Shown here piece after piece: positions 27,749 through 37,550 of a DNA stretch of 64,000 nt; the first letter of the stretch is position 1; each line of letters starts with the position of its first letter. Below the pieces are notes generated by a model. It searched no databases. It saw only the letters and a list, made by a program, of their open reading frames with translations, and was not told where the DNA came from. The stretch lies in assembly GCA_029945855.1 (NCBI GenBank), contig JAQSDJ010000012.1, positions 1 to 64,000 of the forward strand, written 5' to 3'. Source of the stretch: Lacunisphaera sp. Its GTDB lineage: Bacteria; Verrucomicrobiota; Verrucomicrobiia; Opitutales; Opitutaceae. Made by a program: the position numbers and the translations under genes.

Positions 27749-29169
27749 GCCAGGATCGGTTTGACGACGTTGCCGGCGACGTCGGTGAGCCGGAAGTCGC
27801 GGCCGTTGAAACGGTAGGTCAGCTTCGTGTGGTCGAAGCCCATGCACTGGAGAATGGTGGCGTGCAGGTCGTGCACGTGGACCTTGTCCTTGACCGCGGC
27901 GGCGCCGAACTCGTCGGTCGCGCCGTGGACCACGCCGCCCTTGATGCCGCCGCCGGCGAGGACGGTGGAGAAGGCCTTGGCATTGTGATCGCGGCCGGGA
28001 TTCTCGCCGCCGTTGCGGTCCTTGGTCGGCTTGCGGCCGAACTCGCCGCCCCAGATGACGAGGGTTGAGTCGAGCAGGCCGCGCTGTTTGAGGTCGGTGA
28101 GGAGCGCGGCAAGCGGCTGGTCGATTTCGCCGGCTTTGGCGGTGATGCGGTCTTCAAGATCCTGGTGGTGGTCCCAGCCGTCGTGCCAGACCTGCACGAA
28201 GCGCACGCCGCGCTCGACGAGGCGGCGCGCGATGAGGAGCTGCTTGCCCTGTGGGCTGTTGCCGTAGGCGGCGCGGACGTCGGCGGGTTCCTTGTTGAGG
28301 TCGAACACGTCGGTCGCCTCGGCCTGCATGCGGAAGGCGATTTCGTAGGTCTCGAGCCGCGTCTCGAGCGCGGCGTCGCGCTGGAGATTCTGCGCGTGGA
28401 GTTCGTTGAGCGAGTGGATGAAGTCGAGCTGGCGGCGCTGCTCGGCCTTGGAGACGTAGGCGTTGCGGATGTTCTGGATCATCTGCTGCACATTCGGGGC
28501 CAAGGTGTTGACGCTGGTGCCCTGGTATATGCCGGGCAGGAAGGCCGCGCCGTAGTTGGCGGCGCCGCCGGTCGGGAGCTTGCCGCTGCGCAGGGAGATG
28601 AAGCCGGGGAGGTTCTGGTTCTCGGAGCCCAGGCCGTAGACGGTCCACGCGCCGAGGCTGGGCTTGGCGAGGCGGATCGAGCCGGTGTTCATGAACACCG
28701 TGGCAACGTCATGCGCCGGGATGTCCGTGTGCATCGAGCGGATGACCGCCAGGTCGTCGGCGTGCGCGGCGGTCTTGGCGAAAAGCTCGCTGACCTCGAG
28801 GCCGGACCGGCCGTAGGCCGAGAACTTGAACGGCGAGCCCATCGCGACGCCGTCGTCGCCGATCGACTTGTTGTTCATCCGCGTGAGCATCGGCTTCGGG
28901 TCCCAGGTGTCCACGTGCGACGGGGCGCCTGAGGCGAAGAGGTGGATGACCGCCCGGGCCTTGCCGGGGAAGGGCGGGGCGTGCGGCGCCAGCGAGTTTG
29001 CGCCGGCGGGAGCGGCAACCAGGTCAAGCGGGTCGAGCAGGCCCGCGAGGCTCAGGCCGCCGAGACCCAGGCCGACGCGATTGAGGAACTGGCGGCGAGT
29101 CAGGAAATAATCGGCGGGATCGGTCGAGATGCCACAGCACGGGTGCGGGCGATGATGGTCGTCGGACAT
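27745..29169 (-). CDS. DUF1501 family protein with Tat-like signal
   Basis: LTRRQFLNRVGLGLGGLSLAGLL; HLFASGAPSHVDTWDPKP; WGGEFGRKPT; GRDHN. Confidence 0.92.
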   Translation of the reverse strand: MSDDHHRPHPCCGISTDPADYFLTRRQFLNRVGLGLGGLSLAGLLDPLDLVAAPAGANSLAPHAPPFPGKARAVIHLFASGAPSHVDTWDPKPMLTRMNNKSIGDDGVAMGSPFKFSAYGRSGLEVSELFAKTAAHADDLAVIRSMHTDIPAHDVATVFMNTGSIRLAKPSLGAWTVYGLGSENQNLPGFISLRSGKLPTGGAANYGAAFLPGIYQGTSVNTLAPNVQQMIQNIRNAYVSKAEQRRQLDFIHSLNELHAQNLQRDAALETRLETYEIAFRMQAEATDVFDLNKEPADVRAAYGNSPQGKQLLIARRLVERGVRFVQVWHDGWDHHQDLEDRITAKAGEIDQPLAALLTDLKQRGLLDSTLVIWGGEFGRKPTKDRNGGENPGRDHNAKAFSTVLAGGGIKGGVVHGATDEFGAAAVKDKVHVHDLHATILQCMGFDHTKLTYRFNGRDFRLTDVAGNVVKPILA

Positions 29170-29233
29170 GGGCGTGGATTCCAGTGTGGGCTAATGACGA
29201 GCGGGCCGGCCCCAGGTTTCCGCGAAGTCGGGT

Positions 29234-29650
29234 TCAGGCGGCGGCGGCGAATTCGCGGATCCTGGCGCGCACGCTGCGCAGACCGTTGAGCCGGGTGGGG
29301 GAGAGATTCCGGGCGAGGCCGAGTTCCTCCAGCAGCGCGGGCTCGGTGGCGGCGACATCGGCGGGCGTGGCCCCGCTGTAGAAATCGCACAGCAGCACGA
29401 GCAGGCCGCGCACGAGCGGGGAGTCGGCATCGCTGCGGAAGTGGCAGCGGCCGTCGCGCACCTCCCCGACCACCCACGCCTGCGAAACGCAGCCCTTCAC
29501 GCGGTTGGCCTCGGTGCGCTCCGTCTCGGCCAGCGGCGGACGGCGGCGGGCGTTGTCCACCACGGCTCCGAGTCGTTCCTGCGGATCGGGAATGATGGTG
29601 TAGTCCTCGATCAGTTGGCGTTGCTTTTCCGCTAAAGTCACGCCTGCCAC
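29234..29650 (-). CDS. sufE: SufE-family Fe-S cluster/cysteine desulfuration protein
   Basis: EANRVKGCVSQAWV with catalytic Cys; SDADSPLVRGLLVLL; GLARNLSPTRLNGL. Confidence 0.92.
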   Translation of the reverse strand: MAGVTLAEKQRQLIEDYTIIPDPQERLGAVVDNARRRPPLAETERTEANRVKGCVSQAWVVGEVRDGRCHFRSDADSPLVRGLLVLLCDFYSGATPADVAATEPALLEELGLARNLSPTRLNGLRSVRARIREFAAAA

Positions 29651-29693
29651 TGTGGCGGCGGGACCGGCGCTGGCAAGCCGGGCGGTGCCCGGA

Positions 29694-30500
29694 TCAGGGT
29701 TTGGCTTTCAGGTGCAACCCGGCCAGCGGGGCGAGTTCGACGACGATCTTTTGATACGCTCCGTCGAGTTGCACCAGGAACGCGATCTGCCGGGGACCCG
29801 GGGAAATGCGGAAAAAGAGGCTGCCCTGCAGCGTCTGACCCGGGGCGATGGTGCCCGGCAGCACAATACGCCGCCGGGCGAATTCGTCCTCGATCTGGTG
29901 GCGGTGGTGGACGTTGGAATAGATGGTGCCGGCCACAAAGGCGGGGAGCGCCACCAGACCCCCGGCGAAGCCGCCGACCGCCAATGCGCCCGTCAATGTG
30001 GCGGAGAGCACCACATAACCGCCGCCGACTTGAAGGGCCACATCCTTGAGGTTGGCTTTCAGCTCCGCCTCGCGGGTCCGGCTCTGTTTTTCGAGCAGCC
30101 AAGGATTGTCGCTGGGGGTGTTGGGGGTGCCGGTTAAATCGGTCAATGACACCGTTTCCAGCGTGGCGGGTGCCCCGCCCTGATTGGTCAGCGCCACGAG
30201 ATATTCGTCCCAGTAGGCGTCACGCTTCCAAGAGCCGGGTCCGCGATACACGATCACGCTTTGGACCGTGACGAGCAGCGGAGCCGGTTCGCCGGTGAGA
30301 TGCAGCGGCACGGGCGGCGTTTTTTCGGTCGCGGACTTGTATTTGGCGGAGACGCAGCCGCTGAGCAGCACGGAAATTGCAACCAGGGCCCAGGGGAGGA
30401 GTCCTATCCGGCGGGCGAGCGTTCGCCACTGATCCGCCGCCGGTGGATCATCCGGCCCGCTGCGCCGCAACCAAGGAAGGTGCGCTTGCACGAGTATCAT
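29694..30500 (-). CDS. Putative lipoprotein of unknown function
   Basis: ORF with lipobox-like ISVLLSGC; start uncertain. Confidence 0.55.
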   Translation of the reverse strand: MILVQAHLPWLRRSGPDDPPAADQWRTLARRIGLLPWALVAISVLLSGCVSAKYKSATEKTPPVPLHLTGEPAPLLVTVQSVIVYRGPGSWKRDAYWDEYLVALTNQGGAPATLETVSLTDLTGTPNTPSDNPWLLEKQSRTREAELKANLKDVALQVGGGYVVLSATLTGALAVGGFAGGLVALPAFVAGTIYSNVHHRHQIEDEFARRRIVLPGTIAPGQTLQGSLFFRISPGPRQIAFLVQLDGAYQKIVVELAPLAGLHLKAKP

Positions 30501-30597
30501 GCCTAGCAGGATTGCCCCCCGGGCTGAAGCTCGAATCCGTCGCGACAGAATCCGGACGGCGGCTTGCCAGCCGGGCGGCGGGCGTTTGACTCGCAGC

Positions 30598-30900
30598 ATG
30601 GTCAATCCGTTTGCGATCTCCTGGCTCTGGCGCGGCTTCAAGGGCCGGAGCGTGACGTTTGCGCTGCTGTTCGCGTCGTTCGTGCTCGGCTGGTCGCTCT
30701 CGGTCGAGGTGGGGCGGCTGCTAACCTGGCTGGGGGTGCACTGGCTTTATGTGATGATCCTGCCGGGTTTTTTCTTCATGTGGCTGGCCCAGCGGGAGGA
30801 TCGTTTCGTCCCCGACGCGGCCAAGCGCACACTTTATGCGCGCGGGCTGATCATCGCGTCGATCATCCTCGCGATCGTGATCAACCAGATCCGGCACTAA
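30598..30900 (+). CDS. Small membrane protein (100 aa), unknown function
   Basis: MVNPFAISWLWRGFKGRSVTFALLFASFVLGWSL; three hydrophobic segments. Confidence 0.6.
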   Translation: MVNPFAISWLWRGFKGRSVTFALLFASFVLGWSLSVEVGRLLTWLGVHWLYVMILPGFFFMWLAQREDRFVPDAAKRTLYARGLIIASIILAIVINQIRH

Positions 30901-32897
30901 GCGGCCTGCCCCAGCGCGGGCATCGGGCAGTCGAGCGTGGCGGCGAAGGCGCGGTAGAGTTCACCCTCCCCGACCGTGACCGTGCCGTCGCTGGCGATGA
31001 CGTGGCCGGCGGCGACCAGGAGGCGCTGCTTGATCGGCAACGCGCAGACGGCGAGCTGGTCGAGCGCCGCATCGACCTGTTCGAGGCCGCACGCGGCGGG
31101 CGGCAGCAGGGCGAGCTGGTCGCGGATCACCGGCAGCTGGGCGGCGCCCTCGGCAAAGGCGGCGGCGGAATCCTTGGCGCTGAGGTGGGCGAGGGAGGAG
31201 AGCACGACGGCGACCTCGTTGCGCACGGCGGTGAGGGAGTCGAATTGCACGCGCCGGGCGGGGGCCTTGGCGAGTTCCAGCTGGCTCAGCAGCATCTTCT
31301 GCAGGGCGTATTCAAAGGGCGTGACCTGGCCGTCGACGTGGACGAGTTCGTCGAGGGTGGTGACGAAGCGGTCGAGCGCGGCGCGGTCGAGGGTGCGGAG
31401 GGTCGGGAGGGAAATCTGCAGCAGCGGCAGGCGTGCGGCGGGATCAACCACACTGAGGGCGGAACGCAGGCCGGCGAGCGCCGTGGCGGCCGGAGTCCCG
31501 GCATGTTTTTCCACCAGCTGCTGCTGGGTGTCGCGTGCGGCCCGGTCGCCGTTGAGCAACAGGCCGTAGACGAGCACCTGGGCCGTGGCGGGGTCGCGGG
31601 TGGCCTCGCGGAGCCGGGCGGGGATGTTCTCCAGCAGGAGCTGGGCGGAACGGAAGTGCGACTCCGTCAGGGCGCCGATGTCGGCGATGATGCGGGCGGG
31701 CTTGAAGGCCACGGGCTGGACGGGAATCGGCGGGGGAATGTCGGCCGGCGCGTTATAGACACGATCCACGGTCTCATTGGCCCCGTAACGCGTGCCGCCG
31801 CCGAAGCCGGCGGTGGCGAAGCTCTCGCGGGTGATGTCCACCACCGCCTCCGGCTCGAAGAGCTTGCCGTCCCATGACGGGTCGTCCGCGCGGATGCGCT
31901 CGTCGAGCGGCGGGTGCGTGGCCCAGAGCCCGCCGAAGTTGGACCGGAAGGCCTGGGCGAAGAAAAAGTGGCCGATCTCGGCCGTGTGCTTGCCGACCAC
32001 CGTGCCGCCGAGCGCGTAGCCGCCGATCTTCCGGAGGGCGCCGGTGATGCCGCCGGGGTTGCGGGTGAACTGCACCGCGGAGGCGTCGGCGAGAAACTCG
32101 CGCTGGCGCGACACGGCGGCCTGGATCATGCGGCCGAAGAAATAGCCGACGTAGCCGATGATCATGAGGGCGACCCCGATGGCGAGGATGGCGACCACGC
32201 CCCCGTCCTTCTTGCCGCCGGAACGGACGCGGCCCCGACCGACCGACTGAAGGATGCCCCGACCGAGCAGGCCGATGACCAGGATGCCGAAGACGACGGC
32301 GGTGATGCGGACGTTGAGCCGCATGTCGCCGTTGAGGATGTGGCTGAACTCGTGGCCGATGACGCCCTGCAGCTCGTCGCGGGTGAGTCGGTCGAGCGTG
32401 CCGCGCGTGACCGCCACGGCGGCGTCGCTGGTGGTGAGGCCGGCGGCGAAGGCGTTGAGGCCTGGTTCCTCCTCCAGGACATAGACTGCGGGCATCGGGA
32501 TACCGGAGGCGATGGACATCTCCTCGACGATATTGAGCAGCTTGCGCTCGCGCAGGTCGGTGGTCTTGGGGTCAACCGCGCGGCCGCCGGCCATCTCGGC
32601 GATGGCCGCGCCACCGGCGCGCATCTGCGACCATTTGTAGAGGGAGGCGAGGCCGACGATGGTGATGATGCCGCCGGCCGTGCCGAGAAAAAGCTGCGGA
32701 TTCCACCAGGATTGGGTCAAGGCGGGACGGGCCTGATACGAGCGGCGTCCGCGCGCCTGGTAGTCCCCGGTGTAAGTGACCGCCAGCATCACCGCGGCAT
32801 AGCCAACCAACACCGTCCCAAGCACGGCGAGCACGAAGAGGAGGACGAGCCGGTTGGTTCGTTTCCGGGCGCGCTCCTGGGCCTCGAAGAAGTCCAT
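30897..32897 (-). CDS. M48 family metalloprotease (HtpX-like), long C-terminal extension
   Basis: ELQGVIGHEFSHILNGDMRLN, REFLADASAVQFTRNP, THPPLDERI. Confidence 0.92.
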   Translation of the reverse strand: MDFFEAQERARKRTNRLVLLFVLAVLGTVLVGYAAVMLAVTYTGDYQARGRRSYQARPALTQSWWNPQLFLGTAGGIITIVGLASLYKWSQMRAGGAAIAEMAGGRAVDPKTTDLRERKLLNIVEEMSIASGIPMPAVYVLEEEPGLNAFAAGLTTSDAAVAVTRGTLDRLTRDELQGVIGHEFSHILNGDMRLNVRITAVVFGILVIGLLGRGILQSVGRGRVRSGGKKDGGVVAILAIGVALMIIGYVGYFFGRMIQAAVSRQREFLADASAVQFTRNPGGITGALRKIGGYALGGTVVGKHTAEIGHFFFAQAFRSNFGGLWATHPPLDERIRADDPSWDGKLFEPEAVVDITRESFATAGFGGGTRYGANETVDRVYNAPADIPPPIPVQPVAFKPARIIADIGALTESHFRSAQLLLENIPARLREATRDPATAQVLVYGLLLNGDRAARDTQQQLVEKHAGTPAATALAGLRSALSVVDPAARLPLLQISLPTLRTLDRAALDRFVTTLDELVHVDGQVTPFEYALQKMLLSQLELAKAPARRVQFDSLTAVRNEVAVVLSSLAHLSAKDSAAAFAEGAAQLPVIRDQLALLPPAACGLEQVDAALDQLAVCALPIKQRLLVAAGHVIASDGTVTVGEGELYRAFAATLDCPMPALGQAA

Positions 32898-32905
32898 GGA
32901 TTGGG

Positions 32906-33005
32906 GAAAGACTGAAGAACTGAAAAACTGAAGGGCTGAAATCCTGTTGTGCCACCGCCGAGGCTGCGGCTTCAGCTTTTCAGCCCTTCGCCCATTCAGT
33001 CTTTC
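32906..33005. repeat. Nested inverted repeat between LemA and M48 genes
   Basis: gaaagactgaa/ttcagtctttc (32906-32916, 32995-33005) and gaagggctgaaa/tttcagcccttc (32930-32941, 32978-32989). Confidence 0.85.
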
Positions 33006-33606
33006 ACGTGAACTTGACCTGCGGGGCGGCGCGCTCCGCGACGTTCTCGATCTGGAAGAGCTGGGCCTCCGTGAAGTTGAACATGCCGGCGAAAATATTG
33101 GTCGGGAAGGATTCGCGGGTCGTGTTGTAGACCATGACGGAGTCGTTGTAGGCCTGGCGGGCGAACGAGATCTTGTTTTCCGTGGAGGTCATCTCCTCGG
33201 TGAGCTGCATCATGTTCTGGTTGGCCTTGAGGTCGGGGTATTGCTCGGCGACGACCATGAGGCGCGACATGGCGCCGGCGAGGCCGGCCTCGGCGCCGAG
33301 GAGGCCCTTCATCGCGCCGGCGTCGGCGGGATTGGCGGCGGCGGCCTTGGAGGCGGCGTAGGCGGTGTTGCGGGCGGCGATGACGGCCTCGAGGGTCTCG
33401 CGCTCGTGCTTGAGGTAACCCTTGGCGATCTCGACGAGGTTGGGGATGAGATCGTAGCGGCGCTTGAGCTGGACGTCGATCTGGGCGAACGCGTTTTTGA
33501 AGCGGTTGCGCAGCGTGACGAGGGAGTTGTAGATACCCGCGACCCACAGACCGAGGACGATGGCGACAAGGAGCAGGACTCCGAGAAGGATCAGGACAGC
33601 ACTCAT
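33004..33606 (-). CDS. LemA family protein
   Basis: YNSLVTLRNRFKNAFAQIDVQLKRRYDLIPNLVEIAKGYLKHERETLEAVIAARN. Confidence 0.95.
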   Translation of the reverse strand: MSAVLILLGVLLLVAIVLGLWVAGIYNSLVTLRNRFKNAFAQIDVQLKRRYDLIPNLVEIAKGYLKHERETLEAVIAARNTAYAASKAAAANPADAGAMKGLLGAEAGLAGAMSRLMVVAEQYPDLKANQNMMQLTEEMTSTENKISFARQAYNDSVMVYNTTRESFPTNIFAGMFNFTEAQLFQIENVAERAAPQVKFT

Positions 33607-33770
33607 AGTGTAGGAAGGTTGAACTGGACGGAGGGCAACTTGCCGCAGCGGGCGCGGCGGAGCGAGAAATTTCCAGTTACACCGCGGCGGGGTCTTTAGA
33701 GCCACAGGCGGGGCCGGCCGGCAAGGCGCGCTTGCCACGCGGCGCAGCGGGCTGCACGCTGGGGCCCTCC

Positions 33771-36380
33771 ATGAAACCGACCGTGCGCCTTCTCCTGACG
33801 CTATGCCTGGGCTGGGCGGCCGGTCCGCTCTCGGCCCAGGTGGCGGGACCGAGTCCGTTGGCCAGCCCGGCGGCCGCGGCGGGTTTCGTGCCCGGCCGGT
33901 GGATCGTGGCGGAAGGGCGGGCCAACGCGGCGCTCCAGACGGGATTTCCCGCCACCGCCGCGGGCATTTACCGCGATATGCTGCGCGATCCAAATCTGCC
34001 CGCGGGCAGCCGGCCGCGCCTGACGCTGGCGCTGGTGACCGCACTGCTCGATGGCGGCGAGATCGCGGACGCGGAGAAAATTCTGGCGGAGTATGCTGGT
34101 CCCCAGAACGCGGCCTATCAGCTGCGCGCGGGGCTCATCGCCGCGAACGCGCGCCGGACGCCCCAGGCCAAGGCGGCGCTCGCCGCGGGCAAGGTGGAGG
34201 ATTTGCCGGCCGCCGACCGGGGCTGGTGGTATTTCCTGCAGGCCCAGGTGGCGGACCTCGACGGGGACACGGCGACGGCGAACAATTTCTACGAGCAGGC
34301 GGAGAAGGCCGCGGTGTCGGATCTGCAAAAGGCGCGCTTCACGCTCGGGCAGGAGCAGACCCGCCTGCGGGACGGCCGGCCCGGCGAAGCACAACTGGCC
34401 GCATTGCTCGGCAACATGGAGCGGTTCCAAGGCACCCGCACCGGCTATACCTATGTGCGGACCTATGCGGCGGCGTTGCACAAGCTCGACCGGGCCGCGG
34501 AAGCCCAGGCCCTGCTGCAGCGGCAGCTCGCGGTGGTGCCGGTGTCGGAGCGGGAGGCCGCCGACCAGCTCAACCTGATGCTCGGGCTGATCGCCGGGGA
34601 GCAGAGCGTCGCCGGGCGGCAGGCCTTCAAGCACCTGCTGCGCGACGGCCAGAAGCCCGAAACCCAGCGCCTTGCGCTGCAATTGCTGGCCCGCGGCGCG
34701 AAAACCACCGCGGAGCGCGAACAGCTTCGCCGCGACCTGAGCGCCCTCATCGGTGCGCCGGCGCAGCATCCCATCATCGAGGACCTGTATCTGGTGCGCG
34801 CGCAGACGGCGCTCGACGACCAGGCCTACGCCGCGGCGGAGCAGGATGCGCGCGACCTGCTCGAACGTTATCCCGGCTCGCCGCTGAAGCCGGCGGCGCT
34901 GGGCGTGCGGCTCGCGGTGGCCTGGGACCTGAAGCGCTATCGTTCGGCGGCGGACGTGATCGCCCAGCTGCGGGCGGTGCTCGCCCCCGGCAGCGACCGG
35001 GCGGAGCTGGGGGTGCTGCTGGCCGAGGCGTTCTTCCTGGCCGAGGATTACAAGAATGCAGCCGACGCCTACGACGCCGCGCTCCGCGAGGCCCCGCAGG
35101 TGGTGCCGGCGGGGGTGCTCATCTTTCAGCGCGTGCTCGCCAACATCCGGGCGGACCAGCTGGCCGCCGCCGCGAAGCAGCTCGACGAGTCGGTGGCCAA
35201 CCCGGCTTTCGACGCCTTGAACCGCTGGCAGGCCGAATGGAACCTGGTGCAGGCGATGCAGGTGAACGGGCAGGCCCCGGCGGCCTACGCACGCGTGAAC
35301 CGGCTGCTCACCGGCGACACCCCGGGCATGACGGAAGAGTTGCGCATCCGGCTCACCTGGTTGCGGGCGAAGCTCTCGTTCGACAACGGGCAGCCCGACC
35401 TCACCCAGCAGCAGGCCGACGAGCTGCTGCGTGTGCTGGCGTCCGCCGCTCAGCTGGATGAGGCGTTGCGCACCAATGTCACGAGCATGGCCCAGCTGCT
35501 GAAGGCCCAGGCGCTGCTGGCGCTGAACCGGGACAAAGAGGGGTTCGCCCTTTTGGAAAAGCTGCGCACGGACTATCGCGCCACGGACGCCGCCCAGTAT
35601 TCCTACCTCGTGCAGGCCGTGCACCTGTCGCAGACCGGGGACTTGGCCGCAGCGCAGAAGGTCCTGTTGAGTTTCGTGGAAAACAAGGAATACCGGCAGA
35701 GCGAGTATGCGCCGCTCGCCTTATACGAGGCGGCGCTGAATCTCGAGCGGCAAGGGCTCGACCGGCACCTGGAGGAAGCCAACAAGCGGCTTGAGCAGCT
35801 GGTGGAAGACTACCCGCGGGATGAGCTGGTGTTCTATGCGCGGCTGAAGCAGGGGGACTTGTTGCGGAAGTTGACCTATTTTCCGCAGGCGCGGCAGGTC
35901 TATGAGGATCTCATCAACAATCAGGGGCAGCATCCGGACATCCTGCTCGCCCAGATCGCCCTGGCCGACACACTCTTTGCCTTGGGGACCAACAGCGCGG
36001 CCAACGCGGAAAGCGCGACGGCGCTGTTCGAGCGGCTGCGCGACCTGCCATCGGCGCCGGTGGACCTGCGGGTGGAGGCGGGTTTCAAGTGGGGGTATGC
36101 GTTGGCGAAGCGCGCGCAGCCGGTGAAGGCGGAGGCGATTTTCTGGTCGGTGGTGGATTCGTTCCTGCTCGATGCGACCCAAGCGGCGGCGCTGGGCGCG
36201 AAGGGTCGCTACTGGGTCGCCCGCGCTCTGCTGGAGCTCGGGCAGATCCACGAGGATGCGGGCCGCCTGGACGAGGCGCAGCGCGCATATCAGCTGATCG
36301 TGGAGCACAAGCTGAGCGGCACGGCGCAGGCGCAGGCGAAACTCGCGCGGTTCCGCCCGACCGGGGAGGCGAAGCCGTGA
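33771..36380 (+). CDS. Exported TPR-repeat protein
   Basis: Signal peptide MKPTVRLLLTLCLGWAAGPLSAQ; helical TPR-like repeats throughout. Confidence 0.8.
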   Translation: MKPTVRLLLTLCLGWAAGPLSAQVAGPSPLASPAAAAGFVPGRWIVAEGRANAALQTGFPATAAGIYRDMLRDPNLPAGSRPRLTLALVTALLDGGEIADAEKILAEYAGPQNAAYQLRAGLIAANARRTPQAKAALAAGKVEDLPAADRGWWYFLQAQVADLDGDTATANNFYEQAEKAAVSDLQKARFTLGQEQTRLRDGRPGEAQLAALLGNMERFQGTRTGYTYVRTYAAALHKLDRAAEAQALLQRQLAVVPVSEREAADQLNLMLGLIAGEQSVAGRQAFKHLLRDGQKPETQRLALQLLARGAKTTAEREQLRRDLSALIGAPAQHPIIEDLYLVRAQTALDDQAYAAAEQDARDLLERYPGSPLKPAALGVRLAVAWDLKRYRSAADVIAQLRAVLAPGSDRAELGVLLAEAFFLAEDYKNAADAYDAALREAPQVVPAGVLIFQRVLANIRADQLAAAAKQLDESVANPAFDALNRWQAEWNLVQAMQVNGQAPAAYARVNRLLTGDTPGMTEELRIRLTWLRAKLSFDNGQPDLTQQQADELLRVLASAAQLDEALRTNVTSMAQLLKAQALLALNRDKEGFALLEKLRTDYRATDAAQYSYLVQAVHLSQTGDLAAAQKVLLSFVENKEYRQSEYAPLALYEAALNLERQGLDRHLEEANKRLEQLVEDYPRDELVFYARLKQGDLLRKLTYFPQARQVYEDLINNQGQHPDILLAQIALADTLFALGTNSAANAESATALFERLRDLPSAPVDLRVEAGFKWGYALAKRAQPVKAEAIFWSVVDSFLLDATQAAALGAKGRYWVARALLELGQIHEDAGRLDEAQRAYQLIVEHKLSGTAQAQAKLARFRPTGEAKP

Positions 36381-36429
36381 GCTTTGGCATGGACGCATGG
36401 ACGCCGCCGGGCAAGATGCGCGGAATCCG

Positions 36430-37074
36430 ATGAATGCATTCAGCTACAGTGTCTTTGCTCAGGGCGGCCCCGTGATGTGGCTGCTGGTGTTGCTCGGCCT
36501 GGCGGCGGTGGTCATCTTTGTGGAGCGGGCATTGTTCCTGCACCGCGCGCAGATCAAGTCCACGGAATTCCTCGGCGGCATCAAGAACCTGCTGCTGAAA
36601 CAGCGCCTCATGGAGGCGCTGACGCTGGCGGAGGAAACGCCCGGGCCGGTGGCCAAGGTGGTGAAGGCGGGGCTGCGGCATGCGGCGGATGACGAGCCGG
36701 CGATGCGGTTTGCCGTGCAGGAGGCCGCCATCGTGGAGATTCCCGTGTTGGAGCGGCGCATCAGCGCGCTCGCGGCCATCGCGCAGATTGCGCCGCTGTT
36801 CGGCCTGCTCGGCACGCTGCTCGGGATGATCAAGACTTTCTGGCTGTTCAACCAAGGTGGCAACTACGCGACCCCGGCAGTGCTTGCCGGCGGCATGTGG
36901 GAGGCCCTGCTGACGGCGGCGGCCGGCCTCGTCGTGGCGATCCCGGCGCACCTCGGGCGGCATTTCCTGACGGGCCGCGTGCGCCTGCTGGTGCAGGACA
37001 TGGAATGGGCGGGAAGCGAACTCATGCGCTTCCTGCTGCGCGAATACCGCAACGGCTCCGGGACACAGAAATGA
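36430..37074 (+). CDS. ExbB/TolQ/MotA-family proton channel protein
   Basis: AIAQIAPLFGLLGTLLGMIKTF and EALLTAAAGLVVAIPA motifs. Confidence 0.92.
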   Translation: MNAFSYSVFAQGGPVMWLLVLLGLAAVVIFVERALFLHRAQIKSTEFLGGIKNLLLKQRLMEALTLAEETPGPVAKVVKAGLRHAADDEPAMRFAVQEAAIVEIPVLERRISALAAIAQIAPLFGLLGTLLGMIKTFWLFNQGGNYATPAVLAGGMWEALLTAAAGLVVAIPAHLGRHFLTGRVRLLVQDMEWAGSELMRFLLREYRNGSGTQK

Positions 37075-37541
37075 TCACGCGCCCGCTCGAGCTGGAATCG
37101 CGGATGAGTCCGCCGCCGCGCGACCTTGATTTTGTCGCGTGGGTAAACGTCGGGGTGATTGTGCTTTTCTTCGGCCTGTTCGGTTCGAACTTCGTGCTGG
37201 CACCGGGCCTGCCGGTCGGGGTGGGCGAGCAAGGCACGCTGGTCCTGCCCTCGGTCGGGGCCGCATCACAGGGCGCCGGCACGGCCTCCGTGGTCGTGAG
37301 CTATCGGAGCGACAACATGATCTTGTTTGAAGGCGGCATGTATTTGTCCCTGTCCGAGCTGCGCAAGCACATGGACAAGGTCGGTTATACCAAGCAACAT
37401 CCCGGTGCCGTGATGCTCGTGCGCGCGGATCGCCAAGTCACGGTGCAGGCATTTGCCGACCTGTGCGAGATGGCGCGGGAGGTGGGCTTCGCCAACGTGC
37501 TGCTCGCCGCCGAGCCGCCGCCGCAACTGCCGGCAAAATAG
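37071..37541 (+). CDS. ExbD/TolR-like protein with Asn at the conserved TM Asp position
   Basis: ATGA overlap with exbB-like gene; single TM DLDFVAWVNVGVIVLFFGLFGSNFVLAPGLPVGV; ExbD-like periplasmic domain. Confidence 0.8.
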   Translation: MITRPLELESRMSPPPRDLDFVAWVNVGVIVLFFGLFGSNFVLAPGLPVGVGEQGTLVLPSVGAASQGAGTASVVVSYRSDNMILFEGGMYLSLSELRKHMDKVGYTKQHPGAVMLVRADRQVTVQAFADLCEMAREVGFANVLLAAEPPPQLPAK

Positions 37542-37550
37542 GGAGGCGCC

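Noticed and set aside
33801-35624. 607-aa minus-strand and 552-aa plus-strand alternative ORFs over the TPR gene
   Set aside because: Out-of-frame/antisense shadows; the 33771-36380 frame has a signal peptide and TPR-like helices
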